NCBI GenBank assembly: GCA_008638375.1
Contig: VIRR01000564.1
Coordinates: 1-64,000 of the forward strand
Length of the DNA: 64,000 bases
Source: Nyssa sinensis
Taxonomy: Eukaryota > Streptophyta > Magnoliopsida > Cornales > Nyssaceae
Direction: 5' to 3'
Position 1 is the stretch's first letter, and each line of letters begins with the position of its first letter. The notes under the pieces are model-generated. The model did not search any database, was not told the DNA's origin, and worked only from the letters and a program-made list of their open reading frames with translations. The translations under genes and the position numbers were made by a program. Of this stretch, positions 25,793-37,449 are shown one piece after another.

Positions 25793-26600
25793 TTTTTTTT
25801 TTTTTTTGAGAAAGTTTAGTTTATCGAGGAGCAGGCAAAAGCCAAAAAGAAGCAGTTGAAAGACCCCACTCAACAAAACATATAACATCAGGCAAACAGG
25901 CTAAGAACCAACAGCGCAACATGGGGAGATCTTGAACAAAGCAGCAAAAGCGCAAAAAAAAAAAAACTCAAATAACTAGCTAAGCAAAGATAGAATTTTT
26001 GAATGCCTAAAATATATATTAATTATGAGAGAGAAAAAGAGAGTGTAATTTCTCGTTCATGTTTCATGAGTAATTAATAAGGAAAAAGAAAGAAAAAAAA
26101 TAGTATAATTTTCTTATTTTGCTTAGAAAAGATAAATGAAAAAAATAGAAAGAGATGAAATGTTTTATTATGTGAGTAGAATATGTAAAATAAGAATTCA
26201 CTTATTTTAAAAAATAGGGACAAAACAAATAATAAATAACTCTCTAATCATTTTTTTTCATCTCCTTTCATTTTCGGAATGAGAGTAAAATATATCCTTT
26301 CCCTTTCTTAATTTCTTATTTTTAAACTAAACATAAAATAATCTCTCATCTTTTTTCCTCCCATTTTCTTTCAAATCTCTCACTCTAAGCGGGATTTTAA
26401 AGAGCTGATCAACCTCCTTTTTCCTCCCCTTCATCACTCTCTGATTTTGCTCATGCCATAACCAGTAAACAGCTGTGGAAAGACAAATTCTCAGAATTGA
26501 AGCTTTTAAAAGACTTCCCAATCATGTTGATTTTTGCCTAGGACTGCATCTCCATTTCCAGTTCCCAAGGGATTCTATTTATGTTGCACAATTGTAACAG
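25793..26600 (-). pseudogene. Truncated L1 LINE: end of ORF2 and 3' tail
   Basis: A run of 15 T at 25793-25807 is the poly(A) of a minus-strand element. The next 170 bp resemble a plant L1 3' untranslated tail. At 26370-26540 the minus strand encodes SLLKASILRICLSTAVYWLW, then HEQNQRVMKG, which is the end of the L1 ORF2 protein (consensus YxIWxERNxRxF). An AT-rich insertion seems to separate the two parts (about 26000-26330). It is a dead fragment. Confidence 0.6.
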
Positions 26601-27324
26601 CGCTCTCCATATGATGGAAGAATAGTTACAAGAAGAAAAAAAATGTGTTTTATGTTTCACTTTAAATATTAATTACTTAGATATTATTAACTTATTAAAT
26701 ATAAATTATAAGAGGGTTGACATTACACCCTCACACATTGCCAAACATGTTGTTTACATGTTATTAGTAATTGTTTGGTTTTCAAAAACAGTAAGAAAAA
26801 AAAGTAGGAAACCAAAAAAGAAAAAAATAATTAGGGAATTAATGGAAGAGAAAAAAGGAAAAGCAAAAAAGAAATTTATTTATGAGAAACTTTGATTTCT
26901 TTTTCATAGGTTTTCCCATGTTTCTTCATCGTTGTATAAGGATATTTGGGCTTTTGGAAGATAATCTTTTTTTTTTCTCATCATAATTTTCCAATACTAT
27001 CAAACTGGGGAAAGTGGACAGATCCGACATAAATTCTTTTCCTTTCCTCTTGATTTTCATTTGTTTCATAGAGTTAAGGAGGGAAAGAAAAAGACAATGT
27101 CAAAGAATTCTTTATTTAAAATTTTAAATACAATGAAAAGGAAGAAGAAATAGAAAAATATGAGAAAACATAAGGGAGAAAGTTATAGTTTACAACTTTA
27201 CATGTCAAATTTTCTCCTAATTACGAATTTTTTTTAAATTTTAAAAAAAATATTAGAGAAAGTATTTTTTCTTTTAGTTTTTCCTCACTAAATTCACCAA
27301 CCAAATGAAAGCTTACTCTTTGAA
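26601..27324. other. Non-coding AT-rich stretch
   Basis: Purine-rich on the plus strand (many GAAAAAG runs). No gene or element boundary is recognised. Confidence 0.5.
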
Positions 27325-27348
27325 TATATATATATATATATATATATA
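27325..27348. repeat. (TA)n microsatellite, left of MITE
   Basis: About twelve TA units directly border the palindromic element at 27349. Confidence 0.9.
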
Positions 27349-27523
27349 TGAGCAATGCTATACATACCAAATTCTTTTACCAAAAAGTGTTTACACGCTG
27401 ACGTGACAGTGCGGTATTGATTATACATCATATCCTGATGTGATGTACAATCAATGACTACATTGCCACGTCAGCGTGTAAACACTTTTTGGTAAAAGAA
27501 TTTGGTAAGTGTAGTATTATTCT

Positions 27524-27524
<1 letters not shown>
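27349..27524. mobile_element. Palindromic foldback MITE
   Basis: The whole 176 bp is close to a perfect hairpin. The left arm has GAGCAATGCTATAC then ACCAAATTCTTTTACC and GTGTTTACACGCTGACGTG. The right arm is its reverse complement with a few changes. The centre is near 27436 (TCATATCCTGATGTGA). It sits inside a (TA)n tract, consistent with insertion at TA or AT-rich target. No coding capacity. A transcript would fold into a long double strand. Confidence 0.8.

Positions 27525-27582
<58 letters not shown>
27525..27582. repeat. (TA)n(GA)n microsatellite, right of MITE
   Basis: About nine TA units then about twenty GA units. With 27325-27348 it probably formed one tract before the MITE inserted. 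Confidence 0.9.
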
Positions 27583-27586
<4 letters not shown>

Positions 27587-29612
27587 AACAAGCCCATATA
27601 CACATCTTAAGAATTGAAGCTAAATAATAACAGCAGCCCAGAAGCCCTGTATTCAATGTCGAATTACATAAACCTTTAAGCCCATTAGCGAACATGGCAG
27701 TTTCAACTGCAATTTTTAAGATAGAGTTGTAGTCGGTCGCGAATCTAGGACCCCATTCGTCATTTATATGTTTTGGAATTGTCGATTCATCATAAAACTA
27801 TTTTGGAGTCACCAATATATAAACATACTTAGTCGTGTGCGGGATTAATATAATATTACACAAGATTAATCTGACGTCAAACAGAGAAAAAAGAGTAATC
27901 AATAAATTTTATCAAATTTTTTTTATCTGTTGATATGATTGTTCAGAGGCTAATTAATTAAATATCTTGATACTATGCGAGTGATAATCAATTAAACTTT
28001 TTAACGCTAATCAACAAATCTTTTAGTGACATAAGTTGCACTCGAACAATCACGTCAATAAATAAATTTTTTAATAAAATATTAAAATAAAAATAGTATT
28101 TCCTCTTGAAAAAACATTGCAAGTCAAAGTTTCACATCAAAAAACGTCAACGAGCTCACAAAATACAGGATCATAATCCTTGTCTTTTATATTTTTGAGA
28201 TTGATTTGCAAATTTATAATGCTACCTCACCTGTGTATATCTATATACATATACACTTTAATTCTCTCTCACTGTTCAATTTACATCATTCACCTCCATC
28301 AAACATTTTTTATTGTTATTTGACCAGTGCAGAAGCAGATCATCAAGCTGAAACAGGGAGCAGCAATGCTGGCAAAGCATGGATCTAGGGAAAGCAAAAT
28401 ACATGCATATTTCTCACTTGGTGTAGCTATTCTTATCCACCATGAAGAAACCAAAAGCCTTATAACAGTTGAAATTTCTTGGATCACTGATTTGGCACAA
28501 GTATAGCCCTTCACTTTTGACTGCTGTAGAGAATTGTTGTAATTTCTTCTCTCTCCCCTAAGGATAACCATCTTCACTTTTCTTCTTCTCTCCAGAACTC
28601 TCAAAACATATTGTAATTATAACCCTCCATTAAATTTGGGAAATTTTAATTTATTCCCTATCTGTACTCTTATCTTAATTATTGTTTTTTGCAAACAATT
28701 AAAAATCCAAGCTTTCAGGAATGTTCAAGTATTAACTATGATCAATAAAAACATTGTCTTAGCACATGTGAAGAGGCAGCACAAGCTACAATACATGAAA
28801 GGTGTATTATAAGTAAACATCAATCACCTAGTATGTTTTCTACTATATTTTGTAATTTCAATGTATACTTTAGATTTTCTTGCTTTCAATCCAAGCCAAT
28901 GTGTTTCATCTTACCCAATATGTAATACTTAAGTAGTTTCATATCCTGAATTTCTTCTGACAACCACGCTTCTAAAAGAATTGTGATTTGTATTATGTGA
29001 AAGCAATCAAACAAATAATAAATCGATTTCAAACGAACAAAAATAAATAAAATGAATTAGAAGACACAAGATAGACATAATTCAGCAAGATGCATATATC
29101 CACAGGCAGCGATGATCAGTTCACTATGAATCAAAAGATATTACAAGAGCAAAACCTCCCAAAACCCGAAATCTCTTATTCTCCAAAGACAGCTCTCTTC
29201 TCTTTTATCAAAACTCTAAAAGATAATACTATTATATAAGTGAGTTACAACATAAGAGAAAAATGGATCCAAAAATAAAAAAGAGTTAAAAAATTTTCTC
29301 ATTTTTCGGGTTGTCTCAGGTCGTCAACGGGTCATCAATAATCCGATTGAATTCATGACAATCACCCAACAGTTGTTCATCATCCATCCTTTGTCACAAT
29401 ATTCTTAAGTCTGATTTAAGTTTTGTTTCCCACATTTTTTTTCCTTCGTAACTAAAACAAGGATAAAAATTGTTTTAAAGTTAACCAATATACTTGAATG
29501 AAGTTCATAGCAAGAAGTAACTCTACACAAACTAGATCAAACATATGCAATTTCGCTTCATTACAGATTGTTACAAGGAGTTTTACAGTGGGTATGGATT
29601 AAATTTCCATCA
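27583..29612. other. Non-coding stretch downstream of Lhca1
   Basis: No gene is recognised. It includes the 3' flank of Lhca1. The ORFs of 60 and 101 codons on opposite strands near 28206-28604 overlap one another and show no known domain. Confidence 0.5.
29557..29562 (-). terminator. Possible poly(A) signal of Lhca1
   Basis: On the minus strand AATGAA lies about 50 bp after the stop codon, with TTGT-rich sequence just before it. Plant poly(A) signals are loose, so the site is only plausible. Confidence 0.35.
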
Positions 29613-31277
29613 TCATGGCAAAAGCGATCTAGGGATGATGATATCTCCAATGTTGTTGTGCCACGGGTCAGCCAAGTGAGTTGCCAAGTTCTCCAATGGT
29701 CCTGTGCCAGGGTAAGCTGATTGTTGAACGCAGAAGCCCACGAAAGCCAACAGGGCAAGCCGGCCTGACCATAGAAATTAAAAGGATGTGAGATGAAATG
29801 TAAAAACAGTTTTGAAATTAATGGTGAAATGCACCATGGCAAAGAGTGTTGAATACTAACCATTTTTTATCTCTTTGACCTTGTATTCTTCGAATTTAAC
29901 AGGGTCCTTAGAGTAGCCTAATGGGTCGAAAGCTCCACCAGGGTACTTCTTCTTCTTGGGGTCCTTCTCCATGCTTCGTTGGTGCTCTACGAAGGCGATG
30001 GCTATGAATTCAATGACCAGAATGGTAGGGAGGGTGCCCCATGGGACTGGGTTGCCCAAGTAGGTTGCTTGTCCTCCAGGAACTGCTGCCCACTCTTGAG
30101 CCTTCACCCAGTTGCCCAATCCCAAGGCCTCTGGTACTAGAATTCCAGGCTGCATATCATATTTAAGGACCAAAGTTAGAATTCATTTTCATTCTACACT
30201 TCACCCAGAACCAATCATTTACATTTATATTCTTAGGGCATTTGTGGAAGCATCTTCAAGATTAAATGACTTTTTGCAATTAATCTTGAATGATTTCCAA
30301 TGGCCTAATTCATGTGTCCTTTACTCTAAATTTAATAGCCATAAGTTTCTAAGTTTTCTAATCTTTACTTCTATGTAATAGATTAGAAATAGATCTTACA
30401 TTTAGCATTATTTTTGTTCAACTGTTCGAAGATTCAAACATGTTTCATACACGTCACAATGTCAACATTTTATTATTAAACCTACCAAATGGCCCCTAAA
30501 AAATTATTGTTTTTATACAACCATGTGAGAAGCAAAATCGAAGTCACGCTAACTGGGTGGATAGTGAGTCCCTGAATTACTTCAATAAGACTCGGTTCTT
30601 AAAAAAATTGTTGACCTACTAATATTTGGGTACTTCTGTTTGGAATTAAAAAAAAGGATTACAATGGTCCACATGACCTGGTGAGTCTTTTTCAAGTGTC
30701 CATGGGATCACTTATTTTTGGGGTCAATCAGGCCATTATTTCAGTCACTACCACCCTAAAACTAACAGTTAAATTGTTAGATTCAACCATGATCTAGCAT
30801 CTCAGGATGAAGATTGTACTTTAAATTCTATACATTAAAAATCAAATTGTAATATAAATTAAACTTACAACAGCAAGCATAGCCCATCTGCAGTGGATGA
30901 GCTCAGATTCCTTGTATCTCTCAAGGTTTTCTGGGACTTCACCAAGCCGAAGTGGGTCGAATCCAAAGTCACTGAAACCACACAAACACAGCATATATGT
31001 AACAAAAATGTCATTACACAAACTATAAATCATGAAAAAGTTTGTAATGAATTTTTCATATGGTGCAAAATTAATATTACCCAGGAGCTGAGCCATCAAG
31101 GTAGGGTGGCCGGGGCTGTCCGGGCATCCAGTCAGCCGTCATGGTGAACCTAGACACGGCAGTGGCACTACCATTAGGTAGTGGCAGTGCGGTGGCAAAT
31201 TTGGACTTAGAAGAAGACAGGACTGAGGGACAAACCGCGGCGGCCACGCGGCAGCTCATTAATGCATTGGCTGCCAT
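29613..31277 (-). CDS. Lhca1: Photosystem I light-harvesting chlorophyll a/b protein, type I (Lhca1)
   Basis: Four exons, all with GT-AG borders: 31277-31081, 30971-30869, 30149-29861 and 29764-29613. They sum to 741 bp, 246 codons plus stop. Introns are 109, 719 and 96 bp, and all phases join. Residues 1 to about 45 are a Ser/Ala-rich chloroplast transit peptide. The mature part starts near [20 protein letters not shown]. Helix one has [13 protein letters not shown] (ExxHxR ligands E89, H92, R94). Helix two has [14 protein letters not shown]. Helix three has [12 protein letters not shown] (ExxNxR: E193, N196, R198). The protein binds chlorophyll and carotenoid in the thylakoid and forms part of the LHCI belt of photosystem I. 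The C-terminus ends IIIPRSLLP; length fits Lhca1 proteins (about 240). It is intact with no lesion. Confidence 0.97.
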
Positions 31278-31354
31278 TCTCAGAATTGAACTTTTTTCTG
31301 AGAGTGGTGTATTGAGAAAGACAGGGAAAGGTTGTGAGGATGAAGTGCGGAAGA

Positions 31355-31490
31355 AGAGAGGATTAGTACAAGTACATGCATGGGGGATATAGGCGAATCC
31401 AAATGTTGATTGTTATTGGCCAAGGATAGTTGATTCTGTTCTCTTATTGGGCCACGTGTCACCTGCCAATCCATTTGGATGTCTACGTGG
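31355..31490 (-). promoter_or_regulatory. Lhca1 promoter region
   Basis: Minus strand. A TATA-like CCTATATCC at 31384-31393 lies about 110 bp upstream of the ATG, leaving a CT-rich leader of about 80 bp. Two CCAAT boxes (31415-31419, 31446-31450) are 31 bp apart. A G-box CACGTG is at 31453-31458 and a second ACGT core (CCACGTAG) at 31483-31490. G-boxes and CCAAT boxes are typical of light-driven antenna-protein promoters. Assignment is by motif and position. Confidence 0.6.
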
Positions 31491-33331
31491 AATATCAGGT
31501 GGATATATGATTTTCTATTGTATGGTGGAGATTGATTGTCAGAGATAATGAGACAACAAAAAAATCAAGAATGGGTTCAAAAATTTTTGCTTAACGAGCC
31601 CTTTTGTGAGGAGGCTCTTTGAGAATGAGATACAATCGGACGTGGCTGAGGCTGATATTGATTCCAATAATAGACAGATCACGGGCCATCTGATGGCAAA
31701 CCTAAAGCAATTTTTTACATTTGATCTTATTTATTTATTTATTTTTGACAATTTTTAATTAATTTTGCATATATAAAATATATTGCTCAAATAGAAAATA
31801 AAAAATGTTACAAAATCACATGTTATTAACTTTTTGGTCATTAGGTTTTTGGCTGAGGCATTGTTTTGATAAAAATTGAAAATTAAGTACTGAATTTGTA
31901 ATTTAAAAAAGACTACAAGTATTGAATTTGTAGAAGTGAAAATTTAAAGACAAGTTTATAACTTAAGATTAAATTTTAAAATAATTTTTCACTTAAAGCA
32001 TTCAATGTTCAATGATAAGTCAAGATTATTTGACTAAAATTTCAGACTAATTTCAAATAATTTTTTAAATTGATAACTAATTTTACATTATCAATTACAC
32101 TTAAATATATTAAATTCTAAATATTTTTAGTATTAAGTAATTAATTGCATTATTAAACTACACGATTTGGTAATCATTTTGTTGAGCATTATGTACAAGG
32201 ACGGATCTAAGAATAAGCTATAGTGGGTTGTAGCCCTCCCTCAAAAGCCGACAAAAAAATTTTTACATATAAAATTTTCATCTTTTTTAATTCAACTCAC
32301 TTTAAAATTTTGGTCTAACTCAATTTTTACTCATCATTTCTCATTTTTTACCTTCAAAATATCAACAATGCTCAAAGTTTTTATCTTAATTCTCTCATTT
32401 CTCACTTCAAAATTTTTACCACTCTAAAATTTTGACTCAACCCAAACAAAAATTCTCCCCAAATTTTTTCCTGACTCCACCCTTGGTCATATACTAAACT
32501 CAAGTTTCTTTGCATGATTTTTTCAACTTTAGCAACCATCTAATACTCATAATTTGTTGTTTGCCTAGCAATTAAGATGTACAGAGGAAAAATAAAATTT
32601 TGTTTCTCCTGTAGCTATATGTCATGAATGATCACATCTGTCTTCTTGTTCCTTCCCCTTCCCCTTTCTCTTTTCTTTCTTTCTTTTTTTTTTTTTGTTG
32701 TTTACTTTTTCGTGTGTGTGTGTGTGTTTGTGTATAGAGAAGGAGGATGGGGGGAGACAATAAAATCTAAGAAGTTATTTCATCCAATAGAATGCAACTA
32801 TGAAGATTGTCTACAAATCCTTATCACTGAATATCCAATCCTTTTCCATTTTTGTTTTGTAGGCTAAAGCTGAAAGCCCTCAGCATGCCTGGTAATATAA
32901 AGCGTAATTATAATATCAGAATATGGTGCGATTTGGGCATAGAGCAGTCTATTTTTTTCACCTTCTAGTATTCTACTGAAGCTTAGATGAAATGAGTGGC
33001 CACACTATAATGTACTGCTCTGAAAAACTATCCCAAGAAATAATAGGTTTCAAAGAATTTGTTATGAGGCTTATTGCTAGGAGGAATCAATTTGATGAAA
33101 AAAGAAGGGAGGAATTTCTGTTTTTTGAAATGGTTTATTTCTCAAGGAAAATGTTGTGGATGATTTCTAATCGGTCTAGATCAATAGTGAAGAGCTCCTA
33201 ATCTTGAACCTGCAAAATAGATTATTAAAGGTCATCGGAGGAGGTTTAGTGAAAAACTCTATGATAATAAAGTTAGTTAAGGATCCAAAGAATGTATGAA
33301 CTGTAACTTAGTCGAGAATTAGGGCATCCCT
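31491..33331. other. Non-coding stretch upstream of Lhca1
   Basis: Mostly AT-rich. It contains a probable MITE at 32196-32484, pyrimidine runs and a (GT)n near 32712-32728. The ORFs at 32628 and 32992 (79 and 69 codons) have no known features. Confidence 0.45.
32196..32484. mobile_element. Probable MITE with CAAGG(A/G) termini
   Basis: The left end reads CAAGGACGGATCTAAGAA. The inverted right end reads CAAGGGTGGAGTCAGGAA. These agree at 13 of 18 positions. The left part includes GGGTTGTAGCCC, as in dispersed plant repeats with 'ACGGATCCA...GCCC' starts. I see no clear target duplication, so the superfamily is open. Confidence 0.4.
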
Positions 33332-34129
33332 CACTATAGGAAAGATGACATTTAGCAGCACTAATAAATCCAAAAACGCCTCAAATATGTTTTAGCGGCA
33401 CAGCTTATGTGTTGCTAATAGTACATTATTAGCGGCATTTCGAAACGTCGCTAATAGGTGTCGCTAAAAACCTTCATAATTCTAAAATTACACTATTGGC
33501 GGCATTTGGTGAGCACCGTCAATTATGAACTATTAACAGTGCACACCGAGCATCACTAATTGTCCACTGTTAGCCTCGCACGATGAACACCAATAATTGT
33601 CCACAATTAGGGACCCTTAACGTCCGTCGCTAATAGTCCATTAATTTTTGTAGTACGTACTCAGTTGTTTTTTATATCAATTTATTTTACTTTTTATCTA
33701 TTCAAACCTTGTGTCATCAATTATATAAAGAATCTCATACATCACAATTGAAATATAAAAATGGTGCCATAAATTAATTAAATTGTGCCATAAGTATAAC
33801 AAAATTTAATTTCAATATTACACGAGTACAATTGTGCTAAGTTTATACTGTCTCAAAAAAAAAAAAAAAAAAAAAGCTACCACCCCTGGCCTGATGCACT
33901 TCCATGGTGATACAGGAATCCAACAATCTGAAATAAATATTAAACAATTATTAGACGTGAATTAAAAAAAATATGAAAAAATATGTGTGAATGTCAGCAC
34001 CAAAAAAATTGAAACTAGTAATCCTTTTTATGTAGATTTAGAGGGACCTCAACTGTATCCTTTCCTAAAGGTGGGAAAGAACACATCTTATGGAAGATAG
34101 AGAAATTGAGGAGTCGTCAACTTGTTTTT

Positions 34130-34990
34130 GGGCAAACAAAGCACAAAAATTAGTCATTTTTGACACATAAGTCTTTTTTTTTGCATAAGTTGCAAACTGG
34201 GTATCGAAATTGTGTTTCGTAAGTTTGTACACGTTTTTTTTATTAGTTTTGAGGTGCATAAAGTGGTTTGATGGTTGTTTGACCTTTTGGGGCGTTTTGG
34301 ACCCTCAAAGCCCAAAAATGGGTTGTTCTCGATACTTAAGTCCCTTATTTTTGCATAAGTTACAAACTGAGTATCAAAATTGTGTTCCTTAAGTTTTCAC
34401 ACATGTATTGTATTATTTTTGAGGTTTGTGAAGTGTTTTGGTGGTCATTTGACTATTTTTGAGAATTTTTTACCCTCAAAACCCCAAAATGAGCTATTTT
34501 CAACACAAGTTCCTTTTTTTCGTATAAGTTACAAACCAGATATCATTATTATGTTCCCTAAGTTTGTGAATGTGTATTTTATTAGTTTTAACGTGTATGA
34601 AGTGGTTTGGTGGGTGTTTGACCATTTATATGCATTTTTGGCACTCAAAACCCTAAAATGGGTTGTTATCTACACTTTAAGTCCATTTTTCGCTTATGTT
34701 GCAAATCAGGTATCAAAATTGTGTTCTTTAAGTTTTTGCACCTGTATTCTATTAGTTTTGAGGTGTTTGAAGTATTTTGGTGGTTGTTTGACCATTTTCA
34801 GATATTTGGACACTCAAAACCCCAAAAATATGTCATTTTTGACATTTAAGTCTTTTTTTTTTTTTGCATAAGTTGCAAATCAAGAATCAAAATTGTGTTA
34901 TGTAAGTTTGTGCATGTGTACTTTATTAGTTGTGAGGTGTGTGAAGTATTTTAGTGGTCGTTTAACCGTCTCTAGGATTTTTCTAAATCA
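34130..34990. repeat. Tandem array, 5 units of about 170 bp
   Basis: The block GCATAAGTT(G/A)CAAA(C/T) recurs at 34182, 34352, 34521, 34691 and 34865, a period of 169-174 bp. Each unit also has AAGTGGTTTG(G/A)TGG and ACCCTCAAAACCCCAAAA-type blocks. Long open frames here arise from the repeat and are not genes. Confidence 0.85.
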
Positions 34991-35308
34991 AAAAGCCAAT
35001 GAAGGTTGTGATTTCTAAAGGAAGTTAAAGTAGGTAAAAATGGTTTGGTTTTATCTCACCTTCAGTTTGCAAATGATACGATAATTTTCTCAAATGCAAA
35101 GTGGTCCCAGCTTATAAATATAAGGAGAGTGTTGAAGTATTTTGAGATAGTATCTAATTTGAAAATAAATTTTCATAAAAGTACAATATGTGGAGTTGGG
35201 GTAGAGGATGGGTTTGTGAATGAGGTGGCTGGTTTGTTAAGATATGTAAAGCATGTTTTTCTAGTGAAATACCTACGCTTGCCTCTCAAAGCTAGTCTTA
35301 CCTCTTGA
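34990..35308 (+). pseudogene. L1 reverse-transcriptase fragment inside CACTA element
   Basis: The frame from about 35040 gives LSHLQFANDTIIFSNAK, then VLKYFEIVSNLKINFHKS, then YLRLPLKASL. These match the conserved L1 block LSHLxFADDTxIF...LxxFExxSGLKINxxKS...YLGxPLGA. The catalytic ADD is AND, so the enzyme would be dead. The fragment is cut on both sides. It may be a nested insertion or sequence picked up by the CACTA element. Confidence 0.8.
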
Positions 35309-35549
35309 AGTAGTGCTCCAAATAGTATTGACACATTTTGATAGTAATAAATCCTAACTTACCGAAAAAAAATAACTCAAATTAACTTCTCCACATGCTT
35401 GTAATAAAATTAAAAACTTAATTATACAAAAAAATGGATTAATTACATGCATTGGTAGATGTGCATAGTCATGGACTAATGGCTAATTTTTTGGGAAGTA
35501 GTTTTTCATATGTAGTAATTCATTGTAATCATTTTTCAAGAAATTAGAT

Positions 35550-35760
35550 GAGAATATGTATACACATAAACCAAAATACACACGCACACATACACACACC
35601 ATAATACAGAAATCAAAATATACACATCAGAATATACATACACATAAATCACAAAATATACACACACATCAGAATATACACATACATAAACCACAATATA
35701 TACACACATATCATAATACATACATCTTCATCTTTAAATACACACATCATATATAAGTAC
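35550..35760. repeat. Degenerate CA/TA-rich minisatellite
   Basis: Short variants of ACACATA(A/C)ACCA(A/C)AATATACACAC are repeated many times, giving long open frames of His, Thr and Tyr codons. It is low-complexity DNA. Confidence 0.8.
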
Positions 35761-35907
35761 ATTAAAGTTTGGAGAGAGGGAGAGAGAAAGAGAGCGCGTC
35801 GGTGGAGAGAGAAAATGCGTCGGAGTCTTTACCAGCAATGGCAATAGCTTGACAGCGATCGACAGTAGGATGTGTCAGAGCTAGAGAGAGAGGGTTTGCA
35901 AAGAGAT

Positions 35908-35920
35908 GAGAGAGAGAGAG

Positions 35921-35955
<35 letters not shown>
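35908..35955. repeat. (GA)n(GT)n microsatellite
   Basis: About eight GA units run into about sixteen GT units inside the CACTA element. Confidence 0.95.
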
Positions 35956-35958
<3 letters not shown>

Positions 35959-36293
35959 GGTTGAAAGAATATAAAGACTTATTCGTGATGCACACGTGTG
36001 CATAGCTAATATTCGGATAAATAACAAAACAGTGTCATTTTAATAAAGATAAATGTTAGCGATGCTCAGGTGTACGTCACTAAAAATGTGGATTAGCGAC
36101 GTTCTTGTGCGTCATTAATAATCGCTTGTCCGTCGCTAATATTATCCCGCAATTAAAAATATGTGTGAAATGGGATTTTTGTTAATTTTTAGTGACACAC
36201 ATTATATGCGCCGCAAAAAGTGACCTTTAGCGATGCTTATAAGTGCGTCACTAATAATGTGCACCGCTAAAAAATAAGGTTTTTATAGTACCT

Positions 36294-37449
36294 TAAGGCG
36301 TAATGTTGTTATCTTTTTATAGGCATGCACATACCATTTTGATGAGATTGAAAATGAGAGAAAATTAGAATCATGTTTATCCTTTATGGAAATTTGCTAA
36401 TTAAACTGTGCCATGTGCTCGATACCTGACACTTGAGCTTTGTAGTACTCATGTTAAGCTTGGTATTAAAAGGTGACCCTTAACCACTTCCTCTGAATGG
36501 GTCCAACCCTCTAAAGTGTCCAGGTCGGAGGTCTCATTTCATGACTCCATTTTGTCCGTGTGTCAACATTTTTTAGCTAAGATTATTTTATGTATCCTAG
36601 TTACTCCCTCCCCCCCCCCCCCTCGATCGCCCTCAAGTCTTTAGGACTTATATGGCTTGAGGCTAAGGTTCCAAGGTGTATGTGATGTACTAGACATAAA
36701 TGCACATGGTAATTGTCTCATGCTTATCAAAGCACCAACAGTCGTCGCTTCTTGGTAACCATCACACCCTTCATTACCTACCAACGATTCTATTTCCAAA
36801 GAGAAAAAACTATTGTGTCTCATTGATTTCTATAGATGATGATTGCTTATAAAAAGGGCGATCAACCATTAAAAAAGGACTTCCTGCAAACCTTTGGAGC
36901 TCCTTCATATTTGGGCGAATTATGGTTATTTAGCTTCTATCAGGCAAATACTCTTTGTTCAAAAGAATTATATTTCGTTTTAGGTCATATCTTTCTTCCT
37001 TCTTTTTTCCCTTTTTCTTTCCTCAACATCAAGATGTCCTCGTCAGGGAACATAAAAGATCAAACTGAGTCTAATCCTCCTCACGTAGAGGGTTCCAAAG
37101 TTAAGATTGTAGACATATCCTGAATCCAGTCATATCACTGTAAATGGGCTTGCCACTATATATTAATAAGGTGTACAGTATACTGGCCACAGTGATTTGT
37201 AAGGTCCTTACTACCTCTGATCGCCTTAGTACCCTTTGGGCCTATGGAGATCTGTATTTATAAAGAGTGGTTTGAGTTAGGGTGTAATAATAGCAAAAAA
37301 TTAGTAAAATTTATTCTAAGTTGAATAGTAAAAAGATAAAAGGGAAAAAATATAAAATCTTACTAGCTTGGGGGTAAAAGAATAAATTAAAGATACTTAA
37401 GGACTAAAATGTGATTTTTTAAAAGTTGAAAGTCTATTAATAAGAGCAA
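36294..37449. other. Non-coding stretch between CACTA and MULE relic
   Basis: It has a C-run at 36610-36622. An ORF of 95 codons at 36836-37123 contains a late in-frame Met (37035, MSSSGNIKDQTES), which is polar and gag-like in composition, but nothing supports a real product. Confidence 0.4.

Larger units (their letters stand above)
33332..36290. mobile_element. Non-autonomous CACTA element, about 3.0 kb
   Basis: The left end is CACTATAGGAAAGATGAC. The inverted right end is TACTATAAAAACCTTA, with the first base changed. Both sides are flanked by CCT (33329-33331 and 36291-36293), the expected 3-bp duplication. The two subterminal regions (33350-33640 and 36050-36275) hold many inverted and direct GCGTC(A/G)CTAAT and TTAGCG(G/A)C motifs. 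No transposase is readable. The interior carries a 170-bp tandem array, an L1 reverse-transcriptase fragment and microsatellite-like DNA. Confidence 0.8.

Noticed and set aside
28320..28400. Possible microRNA precursor (CAGATCATCAAGCTGAAAC with ATGCTGGCAAAGCATG)
   Set aside because: It does not match a mature plant microRNA I know (checked by eye against miR167 and miR172 types) and no long stem is formed.
33332..33655. Separate short CACTA-like MITE ending at TTTTTGTAGTA (33655)
   Set aside because: The triplets flanking this interval do not match, whereas the end at 36290 restores a CCT duplication.
34380..34871. Plus-strand ORF of 163 codons
   Set aside because: It runs through the 170-bp tandem array and arises from the repeat; no domain, and the amino-acid pattern repeats with the DNA unit.
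35556..35756. Plus-strand ORF of 66 codons rich in His and Thr
   Set aside because: It is a translation of a CA/TA-rich minisatellite.
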